A stretch of DNA of 64,000 nt from Cyanophora paradoxa (Eukaryota > Glaucocystophyceae > Cyanophorales > Cyanophoraceae). This document shows, piece after piece, positions 22,901 through 31,699 of the stretch; position 1 is the stretch's first letter, and every line of letters starts with the position of its first letter. The stretch lies in NCBI GenBank assembly GCA_004431415.1, contig QPMI01000150.1, forward strand, positions 124,001-188,000, written 5' to 3'. The translations under genes were made by a program, and so were the position numbers. The notes under the pieces were generated by a model. That model was not told the origin of the DNA and did no database searches. It saw only the letters and a list, made by a program, of their open reading frames with translations.

Positions 22901-23314
22901 GCACCACTGCTCCGCCGTGGCGAAGTCGCGGGCGTGGAAGAAGATGTCGCCCACCTGGATCAAATTCAGACCCGAGATCAGATCCGAGGGGGCGGGCGGG
23001 CGGGCCTGGGTGGCGGCGAAGGAGCAGCTGGGGTGCATGGCGAGGGTGAGCTCGTAGGCCTCGATGGCCGCCCGCTGGTCCCCGGCCGTGAGGTAGCACT
23101 CGGCGAGGTAGAGCAGGTGCTCCAGCTTGCCCCCGCCCGCCGCCTTCTCGAAGAATGGGATCGCCGCCGCCACGCTCACGTACTTCGCGATGTTGATCCC
23201 GTACGCGCCCGCCAGCTCCGGATCGTCCGGCACCAGCGGCACCGGCGACGCCGGCTCGGCCCGGGCGAGCGTCACGAGGAGCACCAGCGCATGCATCGCC
23301 AGCACTTGTCGCAT
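19932..23314 (-). CDS. O-GlcNAc transferase / SPINDLY-like GT41 glycosyltransferase with TPRs and a signal peptide
   Basis: GT41 enzymes transfer GlcNAc (OGT) or fucose (SPY) to Ser/Thr. The C-terminal catalytic region is clear. LAAFHPAKKV and TPSLFGVWMNVLRRAPNAVL (about 20740-20560) match the family's FNQLYKIDPSTLQMW block, including its lysine. These are followed by LFYAPFVPRQDQ, MAAADLFLDAPAFSG, LDALWAGLPPVVLPGGTLAS and YEDAAARLASD, then a stop at 19932-19934. Upstream exons give RFEVYLYVLCTPRPDD, a block with ARSPAPVQIFYTSYGG (the family's RPAPIQ motif) and FVGDPFVSTPEMQ. The N-terminal half has TPR-like helices (GINIAKYVSVAAAIPFFEKA, LEHLLYLAECYLTAGDQRA, YYYLVSIALDYGDHSRAY). The ATG at 23312-23314 opens with MRQVLAMHALVLLVTLARA, a good signal peptide, which is unexpected for a nucleocytoplasmic enzyme. 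The His-Thr-Thr of OGT reads Gln-Ser-Thr here. OGT versus SPY activity cannot be decided. Confidence 0.82.
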
Positions 23315-23442
23315 CGCGGCCCGCCCCGCTCGCCTCCCCGAGGCGCGGGGGCCTCGCCCTCGAGCCCGCATCATCGTGCGCAACCCGTGCACGCCGGTGG
23401 CTGCATCGAGCGTATTGCCGCGCTGTCTCTGATCCGCGCGAC

Positions 23443-23725
23443 GGCGTGCGACGCCGTACGTCAGAGCCACCGCGCGACGGGCGGCGGCGACTCGCCGGCG
23501 GCAGATCGCCGAGAGCTAGCTGACGGCCGATCGAGCACGCGCACCAATTCCACACTCGAGCTCACGCGGCGGCTATGGTTCCCGCGGCTTCTCCGACGCG
23601 CTCGTGCCGCAGCTAAGCAGCGCTCCAGCGAGTTACCGCTCGATTCGCTCGCCTCGATTCGCAATGACACGTACGCGCCGCCCGTTACCGTCTGCTGCTG
23701 CTCCTGGCGTTACGTTGCCAGGGCC
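23443..23725. repeat. Diverged dispersed repeat, copy A
   Basis: This segment aligns by eye, in the same orientation, with 34375-34615. Shared blocks in the same order include GCCGTACGTC, GTCAGAGCC, GCGACGGG, CGATCGAGCA, CGGCGGCT, TCCCGCGGCT, CCGACGCGCTCG, GCTCGATTCGCTCG and GCTCCTGGCG. Copy A lies about 130 bp upstream of the start codon of the minus-strand glycosyltransferase gene. Copy B lies at a similar distance upstream of the bZIP gene. It is either a mobile-element relic or a shared upstream module. Confidence 0.6.
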
Positions 23726-23842
23726 CAAGCTGAACCGGCCTCTAAACTATCCCCGCCTGGCGCCGACCCCGGGTCAATTGCAATCACTTTAAATTTCCTG
23801 CGCCTGTCGTCATTTTTGCCTCTGCCCGGATTCGACCCTGCA

Positions 23843-23873
23843 CACAGCTCGCGAAAAAAAGTCGGTCCCCACA
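23843..23873 (+). repeat. Left terminal inverted repeat of the candidate transposon
   Basis: It begins CACAGCTCGCGAAAAAAAGT and ends GGTCCCCACA. It pairs with 27665-27695 on the other strand with one mismatch in 31 (A versus G three bases from the inner end). Confidence 0.8.
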
Positions 23874-24429
23874 ACTCGGTTTGTATGACAGGGGGGGGGG
23901 TCAAGTCGACTTGGAAAATCCCCACGCCAGTCAATTAAACCTTTTCATATATATGGCATATATATGCATTCTTATAGAGCTTATTTCTTTCTATCAGTAG
24001 TTTTAACGAGATCGAGGAGAAATTCCGGTCGCTGGCAGAGTGGAGAAGTTCAACACACAGCACGCCTCTTGACTCCAGCGCGCGCCCACATCAGCATTGC
24101 GTAGGCCCGAGGATCGAAGACAGCCAGGCAGTATAGTTTGGATGCGTCCGGGCGTACTGTGGCCTAGCGCGCCTTTGTTCTGCCGCAGCAGCGGCCGACG
24201 CACGACGCCCGCAGCGAGCACGACGCACTCATGATCCGCTACGGCTCGTGGTGCGCTCGATCGAAGTGCGCTGGATAACGCCCTGCGCCCGGGCCCGTTG
24301 CCCCTGTCGCTGACAAACACGCAGGCTGACACTCCCGTGGTAGCCACTGCATGCACCTGTAGTAGCTACTGCACCTGTAGTAGCCACCATATGCATGCGG
24401 CTCTGCGGTCCGCGCGTCCGAGCCGGGGC

Positions 24430-25550
24430 CGACGCGTGGCGGCGTGTCTCGGTGCTCGAGCAGGGCGCGACGGACGCGGGCGACGCCGGGGCGCTGCGGA
24501 CGACTGGGCGCAAGCCTGCGGCTTCGGGAGCGGCGGGGCGAGCCGCGGCGGGCGGCGGAGGCCAGGCCGACGCGCGGCGGCGGGTCTCGGTGCGCGAGCA
24601 GGGGCCGCGGGCGACGCCGGGGCGCAGCTGACGCCGGGGCACAGGCCTGCGGCTTCGGGGGCGGCGGGGCGGGCCACGGCGGGCGGCGTAGGCCAGGCCG
24701 ACGCGCGGCGGCGGGTCTCGGTGCGCGAGTAGGGGCCGCAGGCGACGCCGGGGGCTGCCGACGACGGGGCGCAGGCCTGCGGCTTCGGGAGCGGCGCCGG
24801 CGGTGCGAGCCGCGGCGGGCGGCGGAGGCCAGGCCGACGCGCGGCGGCGGGTCTCGGGGCGCGAGCAGGGGCCGCGGGCGGCGCCGGGGCGCTGCGGACG
24901 ACGGGGCACAGGCCTGCGGCTTCGGGAGCGGCGGGGCGGGCCACGGCGGGCGGCGGAGGCCAGGCCGACGCGCGGCGGCGGGTCTCGGTGCGCGAGCAGG
25001 GGCCGCGGGCGGCGCCGGGGGCTGCTGACGACGGGGCGCAGGCCTGCGGCTTCGGGAGCGGCGGGGCGGGCCCTGGCGGGCGGCAGAGGCCAGGCCGACG
25101 CGCGGCGGCGGGTCTCGGGGCGCGAGCAGGGGCCGCGGGCGGCGCCGGGCTGCTGCGGACGACGGGGCGCAGGCCTGCGGCCTCGGGAGCGGCGGGGCGG
25201 GCCCTGGCGGGCGGCAGAGGCCAGGCCGACGCGCGGCGGCGGGTCTCGGGCGCGAGCAGGGGCCGCGGGCGGCGCCGGGGGCTGCCGACGACGGGGCACA
25301 GGCCTGCGGCTTCGGGGCGGCGGGGCGGGCCCCGGCGGGCGGCGGAGGCCAGGCCGACGCGCGGCGGCGGGTCTCGGGGCGCGAGCAGGGCCGCGGGCGG
25401 CGCCGGGGCGCTGCGGACGACGGGGCGCAGGCCTGCGGCTTCGGGGCGGCGGGGCGAGCCGCGGCGGGCGGCGGAGGCCAGGCTGACGCGCGGCGGCGGG
25501 TCTCGGGGCGCGAGCAGGGGCCGCGGGCGGCGCCGGGGCGCCTTCTTCTC
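24430..25550. repeat. GC-rich minisatellite, about 8-9 units of roughly 130 bp
   Basis: The marker GGCCAGGCYGACGCGCGG recurs with the GCC at 24561, 24692, 24828, 24959, 25089, 25220, 25348 and 25477. This gives a period of 128-136 bp, mostly 130-131. Each unit also contains GGGTCTCGG, GCGAGCAGGGGCCGCGGGC, GACGACGGGGC and GGCCTGCGGCTTCGGG. The period is not a multiple of three, yet stops are absent on the minus strand in all three frames over most of the array. This produces long Arg/Pro/Ala frames of up to 497 codons (24239-25732). I regard these as a composition artefact, not a gene. Confidence 0.9.
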
Positions 25551-26190
25551 AGGGCCTCTCCGTCCCGCCTGCTCTCTCTGTTCAGTGCTCCGACGGTAGA
25601 GCGCCAGTAGCTCGCCAGCGTTCTGAGATCTTGATAGTGAGTTCGTAATTCTCGAGAAACCCGCCGGCGCCCCGCCTGCGCCGTCTGGGCCGGCGAGCGC
25701 TTTTTTAAGCATGCATGAAGCTGTAAATGCATCTAGATGATGTATATCTCCGAGGCTCGCGTCCCAGGCGCTAGATGCGACCGGGCGGGCGAGAATCGTC
25801 CTGGGGCCAGGTGGGGCCGCAGATTGCAGCGGATCTTGAATGCCGGTCCAGGCTTTAATCGGCGGCCTTCGGTACCACCACCACCGTCTTCAGCACCCTC
25901 GAAAACCCCCGGGGGCGTGAAATCGCCGCTACTGAGTGAGTCGATGCTTCAATAAGGCATCATGAGCAGGTCGGGGAGGCATCTTGAAACTTGAAAACTG
26001 AAAAGTTCGAGAGGGTCCTACGCCGTGACGAGTAAAGTTCAAAACATCGGTCCGGCCCAAAAACACTTCGGATCACCCTGGATCTTGGTGTAGTGACATT
26101 TATACATGTACATGTGATAATGATTCTGGCTTGAAGAGCGGCCAGCTGAGGCCAGCCAGTCGCCCAGGAACTCACTAGCTCACTGACTGT
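25551..26190. other. Non-coding interior of the candidate transposon
   Basis: This stretch between the two tandem arrays has no supported gene. It includes TTTTTTAAGCATGCATG near 25705 and an AT-richer part from about 25960 to 26130. The remaining interior, 26701-27664, is also without a recognised gene. It contains ATATATATGACATGC near 26837 and an alternating GC stretch near 27000. Confidence 0.4.
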
Positions 26191-26700
26191 GAGCAGGCGA
26201 TCTCCGCTGAGGATGCACCGACGGGGGCCGCGATGCATCAGCACACGCTCTATCAAGGCTCGCATCGATTTGCGTTAGCGGTGGCCAAGCGAACCCCCGC
26301 GGCCGGGAGCGAAATTAGATCGCAAAGGCCCCCCCCCCTCATGATCATGATCAAGCCTTCTGGAGGAGAAGGCGATTCCCGCTGCAGATGCACGCGCCGG
26401 AGCCGCGCTCCACCCGCACATGCTCTTTCAAGATGTGCATCGATCTGCGTTAACGGTGGTCCAGCGAACCCTCGCGGTCTAGAGCGAAATTAGATCGCGC
26501 AGGTGCCCCCACCCCAAGCCTTCTGAAGGAGCAGGCGATCTTCGCTGTGGATGCACCCCCGGGGGCCGCGCTTCAACTGCACATGCTCTTTTGAGGTGTG
26601 CATCGATCTGCGTTAGCGGCGGCCCGGCGGCCCTCGCAGTAAGCAGCGAAATCAAATCTCCCAGGTGCCACCCGGCCCACCCACTGGAGCAGGTGCCTCT
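26191..26700. repeat. Second tandem array, about three diverged units of 163-175 bp
   Basis: Unit starts with GAGCAGGCGATC-type sequence lie at 26191, 26366 and 26529. Each is followed by GATGCAC, GGGCCGCG, CACATGCTCT, a GTGCATCGATYTGCGTTA block, CGAACCC or similar, and AGCGAAATTAGATCGC. The last unit decays by about 26700. It lies inside the candidate transposon and is unrelated in sequence to the 24.4-25.5 kb array. Confidence 0.8.
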
Positions 26701-27664
26701 GGCCATGGCGGCGGGGGTGCGTGCCGCCGCCCGTACGCGAGCTCTGCGCGTGCTCTAGATGTGCCTCATGGCCCTAGACGTCTCAACCCGCATCGCCCCG
26801 CCGTTGCAGCCATGCCATCTGGAACCGCGGCCGCATGCATATATATGACATGCTTAAGCTTGATTGCACACGAGCGCGCGTCTGCCTGGGCGCGGTGGGA
26901 CACGAAGCGGGTCTGAGCGAAAGAAGCATGCCTCCGCGGCGTGCGTCCCGGTGCCTGCGGCAGGCGCCGGCGGATCCGATCAGGCCCATAGCTAGGGCGC
27001 GCGCGCCGGCGCCGGCGCGGAGTGTGCGAACGCGGAGCTCGCGGGCGCGGCAGCGTGGCGCTTCGCCACGCACCTATTCGTGATGTATAGCTTGGCGCCA
27101 TCCTGCGCCATCTTGGCGAACCGGCTCTCGTCGGGCCGCGGGCTGCGGCTGTAGTCAGCGCGCGCGGGTCGGGGGCGAGCCCAGATGCGAGAAAGATCAC
27201 ACCTGGCGCACTGTAAGCTTGCTCTGAGACGAACTGGAGCTACTGGAGGTCGCCCGCGCTCGAGCCCGGAACCTTCTCAGATGGGGGGCCCTGCACAAAC
27301 GCGACGGCCATTTCGCGCAGCTGACGGAGCGAGGGCTGCCATCAAACACAGAGCTAGAGTGCTTGACTATCTAAACTTTGTCGGAAGCACTTTGAAAATC
27401 GTCGGGCTAGTTTTCGCGCACGCTTTCCTTGAAGGCGATCGAGTTTGACCAGACTCTTGGTTTTCGTCGCGGCGGTGCCCGAAGGCGGCCGTTCCTGCTC
27501 CATATGCGACCTGGAGGCTAGCTGTGACGCTCTCTGCTGCGTGCGGAAGCTGCGGTGCGTGCTGGTCGCGCGCTTCGCCGAGTCGCGTACGTCTACCCCG
27601 GGTGTTTTAACTTTTGTAGGGGAGAATTATTCGAGTCCCAAGTCGAGTCCCAGCCAAGTCGAAT

Positions 27665-27695
27665 TGCGGGGACCGACTTTTTTTCGCGAGCTGTG
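27665..27695 (-). repeat. Right terminal inverted repeat of the candidate transposon
   Basis: It reads outward to ...TTTTTTTCGCGAGCTGTG at 27695 and is the reverse complement of 23843-23873 with one mismatch. GCA follows immediately, as it precedes the left repeat. Confidence 0.8.
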
Positions 27696-27884
27696 GCAGC
27701 TGCGATGTTTCGCCATCTCTATCCCGTACCCCAAATTCCGCAACCCAGTCGACAGGCTCGCGACGTACTTTGAACGTCATCGCGCGTGTGGCCGGTCATG
27801 GCCGGCGTCGGCCGCCAGATCTCACCTCTGTCACCAGATTTAAGCAGCAGCAGCATCCAGCACTTGCACAACCACGCAGCCGAC

Positions 27885-30800
27885 ATGGGAAGCGGGCCGC
27901 CAGCACTCGCTCCCGCCGCCGCAGCGCCCGTCCTCATGGTGCAGCAGGTGATCATGCGCGCGGAAGCTTCAGCTGCTTTTTAGTAGCTTATGCACGCGCG
28001 CGCGCGCGCGCGCGGGGCCGTGCCTGACCTGTGCTCGCATGCGCAGAACATACCCCGCAGCAGCTCCACGCCCTACTGCGTCGAGCAGGCGCTCGATCAG
28101 CCGCCCTCTAAGCTCGCGGATGTTGATCTCAAGGCATTCGCCGGCGCGGGCCACGCCGGCGAGCACATGCACTCACGCGTGGCCCCGCGGCGCTCCCTGG
28201 CCGTCGCGAGCCCCATCCAGGCGAGCGCGCCCGGGCCGCGCGCCTCGCACGCGGCCGGCTGACTGCGCACAGGTGGTCTTCAAAGACGTGCGCTACTCGG
28301 TGAAGGTGGCGCAGCGGGGCGTGAAGGGCCGGGTGGAGAAGCAGATCCTTCGCGGCTGCACGGGCGTCCTCCAGCCCGGCCGCCTCTGCGGCATCCTCGG
28401 CAGCAGCGGCGCCGGAAAGACCACGTGCGCTGCCCGCTGCCCGCCCGCGCCCCGCCCCGCCCCTCCCCTCTGACCGCTGGCCCGCCCCGTGCAGACTCCT
28501 CAAGTGCGCCGCCGCCGCCGCCCTTGCGTCGCGCGCGCGGGGGCGGGGCCGGGGCTGACGTGAGGCGGGCAGCCTGCTTGCGGGGCAGGTGGACTTCGCG
28601 GCGGGGAGCGTGCTCCTCAACGGGGAGCCCGTGACGCCCTCCTTCATGCGCCGCGTCTCCGGCTTCGTCTTCCAGGGCGCGCCCCGCCCGCCGGCCCCGC
28701 CCCGGCCCGCCAAGCCGCTGAGAGGCGTTGCAGACGACGTGATCCTGGAGACGATGACGGTGCGCGAGGCGCTGGCGATGAGCGCCCAGCTCCGCCTCCC
28801 GCCCGAGATGTCCCCCGCCGGCAGGCGGTGCGGCCCCGCCCCGCCGCCCCTCTCCTCCCGCCCCGGGTCGCTGAGCCGCCCCGCCGCAGGGCGCGCGTCG
28901 ACGAGATCCTCTCCGTCCTCCACCTCGAGCACGTGCGCTCGAACCCCGCTGGGACCCTTTCCGTCCGGGGCCGACGGCCCGGGCCCGCAGGCCGCCGACA
29001 CGATCGTGGGCTCGAGCACGAACAAGGGCATTTCGGGGGGCGAGCGCAAGCGCGCCGCGTGCGGCATGGAGGCGCGAACCCCCCAGCTGCCCCGCCCCCC
29101 CCCCCTCCCCCCACGGGGCTCACGTACCCCCCAGATGATCGTGAACCCCGGCATCCTCTTCCTCGACGAGCCAACGAGCGGGCTCGGTGCGGCCGCGCAC
29201 GCGGCGACCCGCCCCCCTCTCGGGCGCCGCCTCACTAGCGGGCGGGCGGCAGACACCTTCACGGCGACGTCGATCATGGAGACGCTCAAGGGCCTCGCCG
29301 CCTCGGGCCGCACCATCGCGGCCACGCTGCACCAGCCCTCCTCCGAGATCTTCCACATGTCCGCCCGCCCCCACCGGGCTCGGTCGCACCCCCCTTGACC
29401 TTCTGCCCCCCCTTTGATGAACCAGGTTCGACGACCTGATGATCATGGCGCACGGGCGGATCCTCTACTTCGGCCCCGCGGCCGAGTCAGTCCCGCACTT
29501 CGCGGCGCTGGGGTACCCCTGCCCCACGTACACGAACCCCGCCGACCACTTCTTCATGCGCCTCCTCAACGCCCGCCCCGCCCTGCCGCCCGCCCCGGGC
29601 GCGGACGTCGACTTGGAGGCCGGGGAGGGCGCCCCGCGGCCCCCGGCGACGCCCGCGCCCCCCGGTGACACCGCCCGCGTCGAGGCCCTCCTCGACGGGT
29701 GCGGTACCCCCCTCCGCCCCGCCGCCGTCCGCGCACCCCCCTCAAAGCGGCGCAGGTGGCCGCAGACGGCGCTCGGGGCGGCGATGACGAAGGCGGCGGA
29801 GACGCCGGCGGCCGGGGGCGTGCGGGCCGGGCAGGTGCAGCAGCACGCGCGCCTCGCCACGCAGTTCGAGGTCCTCACCAAGCGCGGTGCGCGACCCGGC
29901 CCGTCCAGCCCCGCCCGGAGCCGAGAAGCGACCTGGTGCTTACCGCTCCGCGCGGCGCGCAGCCCTGCGCAACGTTCTGCGGAACAAGCTCATCCTGCGC
30001 GCCAAGCTCGCCCAGACGGTGCGGGAACGTTATCCTCCTCCTCACCGCCCCCGCCTGAACTCCCCCCCTCCCCGCAGCTGTTCATGGCGCTGCTGTGCGG
30101 GCTGATCTACCTGCGGGTGGGGACGGACCAGTACTCCATACAGAACCGCAACGGGGCCCTCTTCTTCATGTGCGCCGCCGCCGCCGCCCCGCCCCGCCCC
30201 GCCCCGCCCTGCCCCCCTCACGCCCGACGCAGCACGACGAGCTCGGTGATGAGCGCGATCATGGGCATCCTCTCCGTCTTCGACGCCGAGAAGGCCGTCT
30301 TCAGGCCCGCCCGCCCGCCCCTCCCCGCCCCCCCCTCTCCGGGGCTGAGGTCCGCGGTGCGGCAGGCGGGAGCACGCGCAGGGGATGTACGGGGCGGGCT
30401 CCTTCTTCCTCTCCCGCGTCGCCGTGGACCTCCCCTTCCAGATCGCCCTCCCCTGGCTCTTCGCCACCGTCACATGTACGCGCCCCCGCGCCCCGCCCCG
30501 CCCCGCCGCCCCGCCCCGTGTCTCTGACGCCGCCGAGCAGACTGGATGATCGGGCTGCAGGCGAGCACGGAGCGCTACTTCGTCTACTCCTGCGTCGTCG
30601 TCCTCATGACCCTCTCGTCCGTTCTGCTGCCCCCTGCACCCCCCGCCCCTTCTGACGGGCCGGGCAGGGGCCAGGCGCTGGGCATCTTCATCGCGGCGGT
30701 CTCGCCCCAGCTCGAGCTCGGCCTCATGGCCGCCCCCATGCTCATCATGCCCCTCATGATCTTTTCCGGCTTCATGGTCGTGCGTGTACCCCCCCTCCGC

Positions 30801-31334
30801 TGACGCGGCCATCGTACCCCGGCCGACGGGGTGCGCGTGGCGCAGAGCAACGCGGGCATCCCCGTCTACTTCGACTGGATCAAGTACATCAGCCCCATGA
30901 AGGTGCGGTACCCCCCTTCATCTCTCCCCCCCGCGAACTGAATCTCCCCCCCCCCCAGTACGGGTACGAGGCGCTGCTGAAGAACGAGTACACGGGCCTG
31001 ACGGGCCTCACGTGCGAGCCGGGCAAGGCGCGTCGTCTCTCTCCTCCGGCCCCGCCGAGTCTCCGGGCCGCTGACTCGGCTGGAACCGCAGGGGGCGTGC
31101 ATGGCGCGCTCGGGGCGCGGGGAGGAGATCATCACGGCGCTCGGCATGGACGACGTGCGCCGCGCTCGCAGCCCTCCGCCGTTTGCGCAGCCTCGGAGGG
31201 ACCTGACCGAGGGGGGGCGGGGGCAGGGGATCGTGCTGGGGTACTGCATCCTGGCGCTGCTGGGGATGACGGCCCTCTTCCTGGGCCTCGCCTACGCCGC
31301 CCTCCTCCGCGTCGTCCGCAAGCCCCGCGCCTAG
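27885..31334 (+). CDS. ABCG-family half-transporter (White/ABCG type)
   Basis: This is an ATP-driven membrane exporter, nucleotide-binding domain first, that would work as a dimer. The ATG is at 27885. The second exon is linker sequence. The third begins VVFKDVRYSVKVAQRG and reaches Walker A, GILGSSGAGKTT, which is split by an intron before LLKCAA-like sequence. Then come the Q-loop region (VSGFVFQ, DDVILETMTVREAL), the signature GISGGERKRA (29030-29060), Walker B with D-loop (GILFLDEPTSGL|D, split at 29187) and the H-loop (ATLHQPSSEIFHM). FDDLMIMAHGRILYFGP, typical of ABCG, follows. Six membrane spans lie on exons from about 30080: LFMALLCGLIYLRVG, SSVMSAIMGILSVF, SFFLSRVAVDLPFQIALPWL, YFVYSCVVVLMTLS, GLMAAPMLIMPLMIFSGFMV and GYCILALLGMTALFLGLAYA. 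The stop is TAG at 31332-31334. One intron (28221-28272) appears to be GC-AG. The cargo is unknown. Confidence 0.9.
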
Positions 31335-31699
31335 CCGCCCGGGGCCCCCGGCCCGCCGCGGCCGCTGCTAGATCCCGCTTCTTAACTTATTCAGGGCCGC
31401 GTTATTGTAGGTCTAGCTATAGCTTAGTTTACGTAGCTATAGATTCGATTAGATTCAATTATATATGAGCGCTAGTATCGCAGGTACATGTACAGTACTA
31501 TAGCTAGCGTAAAGGTAGAGCTTATATTATGATCTGGAGCTCGCGATCGATCATTATCAAGAGTGCCAGAGTGCTTATTGACTTTTCTATGAATTGCATT
31601 TACATGAATTAAGATTTGAATGCGAACCGGTCCAGAGAATTCAAATCGAATGTGCGACCATCAGAGCTTTGGAGAATGCTAATCACGATGTCGGGCGCG
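31335..31699. other. Convergent, AT-rich intergenic region
   Basis: This 365-bp region between two stop codons is clearly AT-richer than the flanking exons. It has many TAGCTA/CTATAG words (31411-31510) and no gene. Confidence 0.5.

Larger units (their letters stand above)
23840..27698. mobile_element. Candidate non-autonomous DNA transposon with 31-bp TIRs (CACTA-like ends)
   Basis: The segment 23843-27695 is bounded by inverted 31-bp repeats that differ at one base. It is flanked by GCA on both sides (23840-23842 and 27696-27698), consistent with a 3-bp target-site duplication. The ends read CACAG...CTGTG. CACTA/EnSpm elements are known for CAC-type termini and 3-bp duplications. Inside each end the word CAAGTCGA or its complement recurs: 23902-23909 with 23906-23913, and 27639-27646 with 27655-27662. 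The interior has two tandem arrays and no recognisable transposase, so it would be non-autonomous. The inverted repeat is directly visible. The superfamily assignment is inference. Confidence 0.6.

Noticed and set aside
24239-25732. 497-codon minus-strand frame over the tandem array
   Set aside because: It consists of repeated Arg/Pro/Ala sequence from a 130-bp minisatellite. All three minus-strand frames are open, so openness is not evidence of coding.
26766-27200. 144-codon minus-strand frame
   Set aside because: It is Arg-rich low-complexity sequence with no motif and another frame open over the same bases.
27185-27448. Small plus-strand frame of 87 codons near the right end of the candidate transposon
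   Set aside because: It has no family resemblance and no splice context. It lies inside the gene-poor repeat-bounded segment and could arise by chance at this GC content.
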